A stretch of 20,599 bases of DNA, from positions 1 to 20,599 of the forward strand of contig CALDMQ010000179.1 of the NCBI GenBank assembly GCA_937917505.1, written 5' to 3'. Position 1 is the stretch's first letter, and each line of letters begins with the position of its first letter. Below, piece by piece: positions 1 through 6,685 of this stretch. The DNA is from an uncultured Erysipelotrichaceae bacterium. Its GTDB lineage: Bacteria > Bacillota_I > Bacilli_A > Erysipelotrichales > Coprobacillaceae. The notes under the pieces were generated by a model. It was not told the DNA's origin, searched no databases, and saw only the letters and a list, made by a program, of their open reading frames with translations. The position numbers and the translations under genes were made by a program.

Positions 1-236
1 TCTTCAATAACAATATATTTTTCATTTTCAAATACTATATATAGCATCTTAATATTTTGATTTGGTATTTTAGCAACCCTAAAATTCTTATTACTGATTT
101 CATGAGAACCATAAAGGGGATACATGTATGGAAATTGTTCTAGCTTTTCTTTTAGAACATCTAATACGTCAGATAAAATTACCTTGTTATCTCTAGCAAA
201 TTTAAATATTTTTTCATTGTATCTGATTTTATACAT
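1..236 (-). CDS. RelE/ParE-type toxin, 3' part missing
   Basis: Partial: 78 codons are present and the C-terminus lies beyond the left edge. The ATG follows the stop of the upstream small gene by one base, so the two are translationally linked. The fold pattern fits the RelE/ParE group: an N-terminal strand (MYKIRYNEK), helices carrying VLDVLKEKLEQFP, then the family-like strand pair FRVAKIPNQNIKMLYIVFEN. In that family the small basic toxin cleaves ribosome-bound mRNA (RelE) or poisons gyrase (ParE); which applies here cannot be told without the missing end. The linked upstream gene is the expected antitoxin. A toxin-antitoxin pair fits maintenance of a mobile element. Family call moderately sure, target unknown. 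Confidence 0.7.
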   Translation of the reverse strand, partial: MYKIRYNEKIFKFARDNKVILSDVLDVLKEKLEQFPYMYPLYGSHEISNKNFRVAKIPNQNIKMLYIVFENEKYIVIE

Positions 237-237
237 A

Positions 238-393
238 CTATAACCCTTCTTGTTTTAACATAGCAATCATATCTTCATGAGAATAACTTTTTCTTTTATT
301 AGACACAATCTCTTCTGCCACTTTCATATGTCTTTTTATATATTCCTTAGTTTTTCTCGAGTCAAACAATTCATTCTTCTTGTTTAATACCAT
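238..393 (-). CDS. small antitoxin-like protein
   Basis: A 51-residue, charged, mostly helical protein beginning MVLNKKNELFDS and ending with YSHEDMIAMLKQEGL. The C-terminal Y-[ST]-H-E-[DE]-hydrophobic pattern is common in RelB/Phd-type antitoxin tails, and the next gene is a RelE/ParE-like toxin one base downstream, so antitoxin is the natural reading (inference). Two starts are possible. An ATG at 423 overlaps the preceding stop as ATGA but has no ribosome binding site. The ATG at 393 has AAAAGGGG eight bases upstream and is preferred. Confidence 0.65.
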   Translation of the reverse strand: MVLNKKNELFDSRKTKEYIKRHMKVAEEIVSNKRKSYSHEDMIAMLKQEGL

Positions 394-419
394 TACAATT
401 ACCCCTTTTCTAAAGAATA

Positions 420-611
420 TCATTTAGACAATTCTAAAAAAGCTTCTTTGTTTTGTTCTATGACTTTGTCAGAAAGTTCATCTATCATTGCATACAGATC
501 ATCAAAGACTTCTTCGCTTGTTAAACGCTCTTTATTAGATTCAGCCAAATCTTCAGCTTCTTTCATCTTAAGATATATTTCGTATTCCTCTTTTTCATTT
601 TGCATCCCCAT
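420..611 (-). CDS. second antitoxin-like small protein, first gene of TA operon
   Basis: A 63-residue acidic helical protein (MGMQNEKEEYEIYLKMKEAE...). Its middle, ERLTSEEVFDDLYAMIDE, resembles the tail of Phd/YefM/RelB antitoxins, as does the following gene, so the operon may carry two antitoxin-like proteins for one toxin. ATG 611 is chosen because GAGGTGG lies five bases upstream; a GTG at 620 is inside that site. Its stop overlaps an ATG of the next frame, showing an operon of three genes. A promoter-like pair lies just upstream. Function is inferred from context only. Confidence 0.6.
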   Translation of the reverse strand: MGMQNEKEEYEIYLKMKEAEDLAESNKERLTSEEVFDDLYAMIDELSDKVIEQNKEAFLELSK

Positions 612-632
612 GATTACCACCTCAATAATATT

Positions 633-661
633 TTACTATATTTTTCAATTTATTTTAACAA
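633..661 (-). promoter_or_regulatory. candidate promoter of the toxin-antitoxin operon
   Basis: On the minus strand TTGTTA (656-661), a 17-base spacer, and TAGTAA (633-638), followed within about 25 bases by GAGGTGG and the ATG at 611. It lies between the adhesin terminator and the operon, where a promoter is needed. Match to consensus is only moderate. Confidence 0.4.
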
Positions 662-701
662 AATTAATACCATAATATAGAGAATTATAGAAAAAACCTT
701 T

Positions 702-752
702 TAAAAATCTAATAAAAGAGTCACATGGCAATATTGCCATGTGATGACTCTT
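702..752 (-). terminator. Rho-independent terminator of the adhesin gene, built around a palindrome
   Basis: Arms AAGAGTCA (716-723) and TGACTCTT (745-752) enclose the palindrome 721-744, giving a long stem with a three-base bulge that starts inside the adhesin stop codon. On the minus strand it is followed by CTTTTATTAGATTTTT. This is the only palindrome copy that is part of an obvious terminator. Confidence 0.75.
721..744. repeat. dispersed palindrome, copy 1 (perfect 24 bp)
   Basis: Core CATGGCAATATTGCCATG at 724-741, extended by TCA/TGA to a perfect 24-base palindrome. Central bases are TA, against CT/AG in most other copies. It lies about 110 bases 5' of the small gene at 420-611. Confidence 0.85.
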
Positions 753-3700
753 AATCCTCTTTTTTCTTCTTTCCTTTAAATACCACAATTCCAGTTAATC
801 CAGCTAACGCAAGAACTGAAAATGAATCAATCATTGAATGATCATCAGTTCTAGGTGGCTTTTGAACTACAGTAACAGGGAAGAAACTATTCATATAGAT
901 AAAGCTATGAACATCTCCATATCCTTCTAAGTTCTCATCAACAACGATTGTTTTTACTTCATCACTTAGTTTATACCCTTGAGGAGCTTTTGTTTCTTTG
1001 ATATACACTGTTTGAAGTGGTTTAACATCTTTGAAAGTCGCTGTTCCATCCTCTGTATTTGCACGGACTACATCTAAGACTTGTGTTAATTCTTTATCTG
1101 CATACATTGTAAATTCAAAGTCTTTAGAAACAATTGGTTTCATTGTTTGTTCATCCACTTTGTTGACTTGGATATCTGTTAATGCATATTCATTTTCTAC
1201 ATTTAATTGAACTGTTTCACCTTCATCAGTAACTTCTACTTTATAAATTGTATCATCTAATAAATATCCATCAACTGTTTTTACTTCTTGAATAAAATAA
1301 ATTCCAACTTCTAAATCTTCAAAACGTGCAATACCATCATCACCTGTTTGTACAGTCGCAATGACATTTTTCATATCTTCATCAGCTGAAATATTAAATT
1401 CTGCTCCTTTTAATAAGATATTACCTTCATCATTTCCTACACCAACTTTTGAAATTTCTACATTACCACGTTTTAATTTATTTTCTACTTTTCCTTCATT
1501 ACCAATCACAACTTGATATGTTGGTACATCTGAACCTTGATATCCAATTTCAAAGTCATATTCATTTGTATCTAATACATAGTCTTTATGAGTTTGTAAT
1601 TCTTTAATGAAATAAACTCCATTTGGTAAATCTGGCATACTTGTCAATTGACCTTTTTCATCAATTCCAGAAGTTGCAATCAAAGTTCCGTTTGCGATTG
1701 CGACATTACCCATGTAATCATAGATATCTTCTCTCGCATAAATTCCAAATAAAACATCTTTATAGACATCTTCGTTTTGATGATGTTTATATTCTTCCAT
1801 TGTTTTCGTAAATTTGACTTGAACAGTTGGTCGTTTATTAAACAATTCATCTTTAATAATTTGTAATTCACTAGATTGATTGTCTTTGATTTCAAAATAA
1901 TGTTTGTCTGTGTCGGCAACATATCCATGTGGTGTCTTTGTTTCCACATAATAATATTTTCCAACTAACAACTCTTGAGATTGTACTGGGTCTAAATCAC
2001 TTTCTAAAGTTTGGATTTTTTCATCTTTTTTATAGTAAGTGACACCATTTCCTAAAGTAATATCTTCACCTGCATAGATTGTGATTTCTGCTTGTAATAA
2101 GTTAGATTTTTCAAATACTGGGCTTTCAGTTTTACCATATTCAGTTTGACCTGTAATTGTTTGGTTAAAGATTTCACCTGTCTTATTCCATTCTAATTTT
2201 CCTTTTACAAGGTCGTTTTTCATGACAATTTTATTTTCATCTGCTTTAACAAGATTTCCTTCTTCATTGACAATATATAATTCACCATATTTGTCTAATT
2301 CAAATTCAATGTCAGTTGCAAGATAAAAACCTTTTGCTGATGATGTTTCTCTTAACACATATCTTGTTTCTGTATTAAGATTTTTAATATTATGTGGTTC
2401 TTTTCCAGATACCCATGTTTCAAATGTGCTACCTTCGTTACCTTTTTCAAAGATCGTTAAAGTATTACCTTCTAATTCTTCATCAGTTGTCATATCAATC
2501 TTAGAAATAATTACTTCTGTTTCTTTATTGACAGCCTCTTTAGAAATATCAATCTTATTATAATCTTGTCCTTCATAAGTTGTTGTAACTTCAATTGGTA
2601 CTTCACTTAATTCAAAACCAATTGGTGCTTTTGTTTCAACAAATACAAAATTGACATCTAAAGGTAAGTCCATATCTACAATTGCTTTACCTTTTTCATC
2701 AGTAACAACGTGTGATAATACAGTACCTTTTGTGACGATTGTTTCACCATCTACATTTAGAATATCCTGATTTGCTTTGAAATCAAATTCAGCACCTTGT
2801 AATAAAACTTTGTTTTCTGTGTCTTTCTTAATAATAGATAAATCTACACGTTGTCTTTCATTGACATATCCTGTATCTTCAAAAACAACTGGTGTATTTT
2901 CGTCAGCATATTCTAAGACAACAGTTTTCACTTCTGGATTAAGAACCATACCATGAGGTGCTTTGCTTTCATAAACTTCATATGCTCCTAAAGGAAGTTT
3001 TTTTGAAGTTGCTTTGCCATTTGCACCTGTAATAATAGTTTCTACGATTGTTCCTTGCTTATAAAGAACTGTTCCATCATTGCTTGGGTCTAAGATATCT
3101 TCTTTTGCACGAATTTTGTATTCAGCATTTGCTAAACCACGTTCTTCATATACAAAATCACCATCTTCATACCCTACTAAGACTTCACCACGTTTTTCAA
3201 CTGTGATTTCACCTTTGACAGAAACATCAGATTTATAAGTTGTGATGATTGGTGTTTTTCCATCATCAGCAGTTCCATGCATATTTGCATTAGTCACTTT
3301 GAATTTCACTGGTGTTGTATCTAATACATAACCATGAGGTGCATGAATTTCCTCAAGTTGATACTCCCCTGCTGAAAGTTTTTCGTTAATGATTACAAAA
3401 CCTTCATCATTTGTTTTCCATGTATCTGTGTAAAAACCATCAAGGATATTCCAATTCCAATATCCAATATATTCACCTGCTTTAAATTCCTTACCATCTA
3501 CAAAGACATCAGTTAATGCTTTGATTTTAAATGTTGTATCTGGTAATAAAACTTGTTTTCCTGTTTCTTTGTCTAATTTAACAGCCTTAACCAAAGCACT
3601 AAACATTTCATCTACAACAATCTTATTAGTAAATTCTTGTGGATTTCTGTTATCTTCTGTGATTTCAACAAAGAAATCCTCTGCTGTGTCATAGTCTGGG

Positions 3701-5892
3701 GCAGATTTTGTTTCTTTAACTCTATATGTACCATATGGTAACTCGATAGATTTAGCATAACCTTTTTCATTAGTTATTAAGACATCATATGTTGGGGCAT
3801 TATCCCAACCCCATTTGTCAACATCACTTTCTAGTTTTACTGTAAATTCCACACCTTGTAATGGTGGAACAACTGTAGATGAACCAGAAACGTGACCGAC
3901 TTTTAAGACTTCAAAAGCCTGTTTCTTTACTGTTTCAAATACAGTTCCTTCTTTAGAAACGATTTCTTGAGATTGATTTGTATAAGATAAATCAAAATCA
4001 TATTCTGTTGGGTCTAAAAGATATCCTTCAGATGGTTCAATTTCTTTAACAAAGTATTTTCCGTTGTATAAATGTCCGAAGGCAATTTTGCCATCTTTAT
4101 CTGTTTTAGCAGTTGCAAGTAATGTTCCTGCATTTGCTCTGACATTCTTTACTTGTAAATCTGTACCTTTTAATAATTTGATTTCATTAATAGAACCACT
4201 ATTTTGATTGTATTGAACGACACCTGTTGTTCCATCAGCATGAGTAATATTTTCTCTAGCATATAAACCATATGTAGCACCTACTCTTGTTGAGTCACCT
4301 TGTGCTCCATCTTGATTACCATCAAAAATATTTTCATCTTTTCCATTTTCAAGTTCTCTATCTTTTTTAACAAAAGATAATGAGGCACGTTGTACCTTGT
4401 CATTGACAGTCGCACTATCATCAGTCACTTCCACAGTTTGACCTGCATAAGATAATGTTACATCATATGTTTCATCTGATTTTAAATATCCATGAGGTGC
4501 TGTGATTTCCTTAACATAATATTCTCCAAGATAAAGATTATTTAAAGTTGCTTTTCCATTTGTAGCAGTTTGAGGGAAAGTAGCTACTAAATCATTAGCA
4601 TTATATAAAATACCTGTGTGTCCGTCTGGATGAATGATAGGTTTTTTAGCATATAATCCATATACAGCAGTATCTACTGGATTATTCGTTTCACTATCTA
4701 ATTTTGTAATATCAACAGTACCTAACTGTCTTTTATTTGTAAAAGAGAATGATACACTACCACTACCATCTCCACTAGCATACTCCTTTGAAGTTGTTGT
4801 ACTATCTGGATTTAGGTAATATTCTTTTCTTGTTTTTGTTTCAACAGCCTTATAAGTATGTTTTTTATTTAACAATTTTTGAACTTCTGCTTTCGCTTTT
4901 GCTAATGCTTTCTTTTCAGCAGAGGCTAATGCAGAGGCTCTTGAATAGAACACATCACTAGGTAATTTATTTTGATTTAATGTTGTATGGAAATCATCTG
5001 AATTTGATATATATTCTTCTGTAGCACTACCTTCTTTAGAATATCTTTTTTCAAATGTATAGCTTGCCTTACCTTGTGAATTTGTCTTAACATTAGCAAT
5101 CTTTGTGTTATCTCTATACAATTCAAATTCAACATCACCTAATCCATTACTTGTTTCAACATCAGTTTTATTGATATTTAATGCTATTTGGTCTGTAATA
5201 GCATAACTTTCTTTTGCTGTTACTTCATCTGTTATTGGTCTTGGAAGAGTTGTTCTTGTAGGAGTTGAAACTGGAACGACTGGTTGCTGTGCTGATGAAC
5301 CATCTTTCCAGATATTATAACTTCCTGTTGATGGATATTCTTTAATTGCTTTTCCGTTTAAATCACTACCATCCCCACCTTTATAAAAAATATCAACAAA
5401 TACTGAACCATGTCCACTTGCACCTATACTTGTATAATAAATCAATACTTTTTCATAAATATCTGCTAATGAACTATCATCAGTTTTACCTTTTTGAATA
5501 GCCCATATCGTTGCTTGTGCCAATCCATAGTAAAAATCACGTTCATGATTTTCATTGTCTTTTTCACCTTTATACCAGTTAATAACTTGAGCAATTTGTG
5601 AATTGACTGTATCAGATGTTTTCGCAACATGATATCCACTCCTCATAGATTTACTATGAGCCAAACAAAATGAGTCTGTACCACCAATACTTATATTATA
5701 TAAGTTTGCTGTTTCACCTAAATGTGGGATATCAATATTTTCAGCGAGTGTTTTGACACTTGCTCTTGCCTCTGGAAGAAAAGTCGCTGCACTAACATCA
5801 ACACCACAAAAATTGATACACGTTAGTGTCATTAACAAAGCAAGACACAATTTAGAAAATTTATTTGTTAATTTCTTCAATCTTCGTTTCAT
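751..5892 (-). CDS. giant thioester/SpaA-repeat surface adhesin
   Basis: A 1713-residue secreted, wall-anchored protein. Residues 1-35 are a signal peptide (basic start, hydrophobic core, VDVSA then ATF). Residues about 60-170 look like a thioester domain: Cys76 (SFCLAH) and Gln126 in LAQATIW would form the internal Cys-Gln bond that family members use to bind host surfaces covalently. A Pro-rich linker (about 203-222) follows, then an interrupted Cna-B-like unit with an Ala/Lys-rich helical insert (315-345). Next come about eleven SpaA/Cna-B-like repeats to residue 1670, most with a strand carrying Lys and a late E-x-x-A-P-x-G-Y motif (KEITAPHGYL 461-470, EIHAPHGYV 848-856, KETKAPQGYK 1632-1641), as expected for Lys-Asn isopeptide stalks. 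The C-terminus is PPRTDD (1679-1684), a hydrophobic helix and KGKKKKED: a sortase signal with a non-LPXTG motif. No sortase is in the window. It has its own promoter and terminator. Confidence 0.93.
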   Translation of the reverse strand: MKRRLKKLTNKFSKLCLALLMTLTCINFCGVDVSAATFLPEARASVKTLAENIDIPHLGETANLYNISIGGTDSFCLAHSKSMRSGYHVAKTSDTVNSQIAQVINWYKGEKDNENHERDFYYGLAQATIWAIQKGKTDDSSLADIYEKVLIYYTSIGASGHGSVFVDIFYKGGDGSDLNGKAIKEYPSTGSYNIWKDGSSAQQPVVPVSTPTRTTLPRPITDEVTAKESYAITDQIALNINKTDVETSNGLGDVEFELYRDNTKIANVKTNSQGKASYTFEKRYSKEGSATEEYISNSDDFHTTLNQNKLPSDVFYSRASALASAEKKALAKAKAEVQKLLNKKHTYKAVETKTRKEYYLNPDSTTTSKEYASGDGSGSVSFSFTNKRQLGTVDITKLDSETNNPVDTAVYGLYAKKPIIHPDGHTGILYNANDLVATFPQTATNGKATLNNLYLGEYYVKEITAPHGYLKSDETYDVTLSYAGQTVEVTDDSATVNDKVQRASLSFVKKDRELENGKDENIFDGNQDGAQGDSTRVGATYGLYARENITHADGTTGVVQYNQNSGSINEIKLLKGTDLQVKNVRANAGTLLATAKTDKDGKIAFGHLYNGKYFVKEIEPSEGYLLDPTEYDFDLSYTNQSQEIVSKEGTVFETVKKQAFEVLKVGHVSGSSTVVPPLQGVEFTVKLESDVDKWGWDNAPTYDVLITNEKGYAKSIELPYGTYRVKETKSAPDYDTAEDFFVEITEDNRNPQEFTNKIVVDEMFSALVKAVKLDKETGKQVLLPDTTFKIKALTDVFVDGKEFKAGEYIGYWNWNILDGFYTDTWKTNDEGFVIINEKLSAGEYQLEEIHAPHGYVLDTTPVKFKVTNANMHGTADDGKTPIITTYKSDVSVKGEITVEKRGEVLVGYEDGDFVYEERGLANAEYKIRAKEDILDPSNDGTVLYKQGTIVETIITGANGKATSKKLPLGAYEVYESKAPHGMVLNPEVKTVVLEYADENTPVVFEDTGYVNERQRVDLSIIKKDTENKVLLQGAEFDFKANQDILNVDGETIVTKGTVLSHVVTDEKGKAIVDMDLPLDVNFVFVETKAPIGFELSEVPIEVTTTYEGQDYNKIDISKEAVNKETEVIISKIDMTTDEELEGNTLTIFEKGNEGSTFETWVSGKEPHNIKNLNTETRYVLRETSSAKGFYLATDIEFELDKYGELYIVNEEGNLVKADENKIVMKNDLVKGKLEWNKTGEIFNQTITGQTEYGKTESPVFEKSNLLQAEITIYAGEDITLGNGVTYYKKDEKIQTLESDLDPVQSQELLVGKYYYVETKTPHGYVADTDKHYFEIKDNQSSELQIIKDELFNKRPTVQVKFTKTMEEYKHHQNEDVYKDVLFGIYAREDIYDYMGNVAIANGTLIATSGIDEKGQLTSMPDLPNGVYFIKELQTHKDYVLDTNEYDFEIGYQGSDVPTYQVVIGNEGKVENKLKRGNVEISKVGVGNDEGNILLKGAEFNISADEDMKNVIATVQTGDDGIARFEDLEVGIYFIQEVKTVDGYLLDDTIYKVEVTDEGETVQLNVENEYALTDIQVNKVDEQTMKPIVSKDFEFTMYADKELTQVLDVVRANTEDGTATFKDVKPLQTVYIKETKAPQGYKLSDEVKTIVVDENLEGYGDVHSFIYMNSFFPVTVVQKPPRTDDHSMIDSFSVLALAGLTGIVVFKGKKKKED

Positions 5893-5910
5893 TGTTTAAA
5901 AATTCCTTTC

Positions 5911-5938
5911 AATATATTTGTTGAATTTTAAGTGTCAA
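5911..5938 (-). promoter_or_regulatory. candidate promoter of the adhesin
   Basis: Minus strand TTGACA (5933-5938), 16-base spacer, TATATT (5911-5916), then AAAGGA about eleven bases before the ATG at 5892. This gives a very short leader and lets the adhesin escape the terminators lying further upstream. Confidence 0.6.
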
Positions 5939-5953
5939 CATCACCACTCTTTT

Positions 5954-6121
5954 TTAGTAATTACATTTTTTTACTTTTTCCTTGCAAAGAAAAAGATATA
6001 CACGTCTGTATATCCACTTTACTACCTGTTTCTTTCTTTTACTTCTCCTTGTTGACATCATAAAGATGTCGAGCCAAATCCAAGTGGATAGAATGTCAAA
6101 ATAATCTCTTTCATATTCCAT
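5954..6121 (-). CDS. possible 55-residue basic small protein upstream of the adhesin
   Basis: ATG at 6121 is preceded by GAAAGGACG, a good ribosome binding site. The product starts MEYERDYFDILSTWIWLDIF, continues with a strongly basic stretch (TRRSKRKKQ), and ends VKKCNY. Nothing in it is recognisable. Two hairpins (GACATC/GATGTC near 6057-6073 and the terminator-like one at 5995-6014) lie inside it, so it may be a leader ORF of an attenuator rather than an independent gene, or the region may be non-coding RNA. Confidence 0.4.
   Translation of the reverse strand: MEYERDYFDILSTWIWLDIFMMSTRRSKRKKQVVKWIYRRVYLFLCKEKVKKCNY
5995..6014 (-). terminator. terminator-like hairpin in the adhesin leader
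   Basis: GATATACA-CGTC-TGTATATC, eight perfect pairs with a four-base loop. On the minus strand it is followed by TTTTTCTTT. It lies inside the small ORF 5954-6121 and upstream of the adhesin promoter. Confidence 0.5.
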
Positions 6122-6171
6122 CGTCCTTTCTTTATAATTTCTAAAATTTTCTAAAACTTCATAAAAACTGT

Positions 6172-6208
6172 ATAAAAAAAGCAGATTATCTTTATTTAGA
6201 ATAACCTG
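6172..6208 (-). terminator. Rho-independent terminator
   Basis: Minus strand CAGGTTAT (6201-6208) pairs with ATAATCTG (6182-6189) around an 11-base loop, followed directly by CTTTTTTTATA. It would stop minus-strand transcripts arriving from the structured region at 6290-6650. Confidence 0.6.
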
Positions 6209-6261
6209 TTCATTGTTTTCTTTAAGTGTAAATTACATTCAAAAAATATATCGAAATATGT

Positions 6262-6280
6262 TATAATATCTTCTGGGAGG
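6262..6280 (+). promoter_or_regulatory. -10 box and ribosome binding site of the plus-strand 40-residue ORF
   Basis: A perfect TATAAT (6262-6267) is followed by GGGAGG (6275-6280), nine bases ahead of the ATG at 6290. The -35 is weak (TTCAAA at 6238-6243, 18-base spacer). Confidence 0.45.
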
Positions 6281-6289
6281 TATTTTTTT

Positions 6290-6412
6290 ATGTTAAATAC
6301 TATCCATGAGTACCATCACAAATTCCTTTTCTATGAATATTCAATCAATATTAGAATTACTAATATTATATTTAATTATTATAGAATTAAGAAAGAAAGA
6401 CTAATGATGTAG
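6290..6412 (+). CDS. possible 40-residue small protein, plus strand
   Basis: ATG at 6290 with GGGAGG at ideal distance and TATAAT upstream; the stop at 6410-6412 lies in the loop side of a strong hairpin. The product begins MLNTIHEYHHKFLFYEYS, is rich in Ile, Asn, Tyr and Phe, and ends in a basic KKERLMM. It runs opposite to all neighbours and is antisense to a tiny minus-strand ORF (6293-6316). It is not similar to any toxin I know, but the layout (short peptide, own promoter, terminators, repeats) recalls type I toxin-antitoxin loci. It may be spurious. Confidence 0.35.
   Translation: MLNTIHEYHHKFLFYEYSINIRITNIIFNYYRIKKERLMM
6314..6332. repeat. 19-bp direct repeat, copy A
   Basis: CATCACAAATTCCTTTTCT, identical to 6474-6492. 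On the minus strand it reads as a ribosome binding site (AAAAGGAA) followed by an ATG at 6316 opening a seven-codon ORF (MVLMDSI). Its first bases also form an inverted repeat: TACCATCAC (6311-6319) with GTGATGGTA (6422-6430). Confidence 0.8.
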
Positions 6413-6419
6413 TCTTTCT
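6394..6419. terminator. strong hairpin, possible two-way terminator
   Basis: AGAAAGACTA-ATGATG-TAGTCTTTCT, ten perfect pairs and a six-base loop. On the minus strand it is followed by TTCTTAATTC, a weak T-tract. It holds the stop codon of the plus-strand 40-residue ORF. A second hairpin AATATTAG/CTAATATT lies near 6347-6367. Confidence 0.5.
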
Positions 6420-6431
6420 AAGTGATGGTAC

Positions 6432-6461
6432 AAAAAAAGAGGAGCGACCAACTCCTCTTTT
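6432..6461 (-). terminator. Rho-independent terminator T2 (GGAGTTGGTCGCTCC family)
   Basis: Stem AAAAGAGGAG (6435-6444) with CTCCTCTTTT (6452-6461), loop CGACCAA. On the minus strand the stem runs straight into TTTTTTT. It shares stem base and loop with the hairpin at 6601-6627. It lies about 45 bases after a near-consensus minus-strand promoter, so it would end a short RNA; it could also stop plus-strand transcripts. Confidence 0.75.
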
Positions 6462-6473
6462 CCTTTGTGATTA

Positions 6474-6492
6474 CATCACAAATTCCTTTTCT
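6474..6492. repeat. 19-bp direct repeat, copy B
   Basis: Identical to 6314-6332. On the minus strand the sequence gives a ribosome binding site and ATG, here followed at once by TAA. Confidence 0.8.
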
Positions 6493-6502
6493 TTACATAG
6501 AT

Positions 6503-6531
6503 ATAATACAACTAAAATTAGAAAATGTCAA
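6503..6531 (-). promoter_or_regulatory. near-consensus sigma-A promoter
   Basis: TTGACA (6526-6531), exactly 17 bases, TATTAT (6503-6508) on the minus strand: the best promoter by eye in the window. The only thing directly downstream is the short terminator-ended RNA. Confidence 0.7.
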
Positions 6532-6600
6532 CATATGGATATTTCATCAACATTCATATGTCACATCTAGTATATACATATATTTATAAATCAAACATAT

Positions 6601-6627
6601 AAAGCAGGAGCGACCAACTCCTGCTTT
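6601..6627 (-). terminator. hairpin T1 downstream of the small membrane gene
   Basis: AAAGCAGGAG-CGACCAA-CTCCTGCTTT, ten pairs. The loop and inner stem are the same as in T2. The minus-strand T-tract is poor (ATATGTTTG), while the plus-strand side has TTTTCCTTTT. On the minus strand it follows a tiny ORF MVVT (6633-6647) with AAGG upstream. Confidence 0.6.
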
Positions 6628-6685
6628 TCCTTTTAGGTTACTACCATTCTTTAACCTTACGACTACACCCATAGTATATCATATT

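Larger units (their letters stand above)
6432..6497 (-). ncRNA. predicted roughly 65-nt RNA with a start-stop mini-ORF and terminator
   Basis: Bounded by the promoter at 6503-6531 and terminator T2. The transcript would hold AAAAGGAATTTGTG followed by ATG TAA (6471-6476), a hairpin TTTGTGAT/ATCACAAA over that start codon, and the terminator. It is either a discrete small RNA or an attenuated leader of the genes further left. No family recognised. Confidence 0.4.

Noticed and set aside
1623..1964. Open frames on both strands within the adhesin (plus 1623-1811, minus 1680-1964)
   Set aside because: They lie inside a clearly coding 1713-codon frame, lack ribosome binding sites and have low-complexity translations.
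4079..4094. A ninth palindrome-like sequence AAGGCAATTTTGCCAT inside the adhesin gene, matching copy 7
   Set aside because: It encodes part of an ordinary repeat segment (KDGKIAF) whose pattern recurs in SpaA domains, so chance or coding constraint explains it; it is the only copy inside a gene. Worth including in any binding test.
6432..6627. Insertion-sequence ends, because of the paired GGAGCGACCAACTCC hairpins
   Set aside because: Both are in the same orientation, no transposase lies between, and T-tracts and upstream mini-ORFs fit terminators better.
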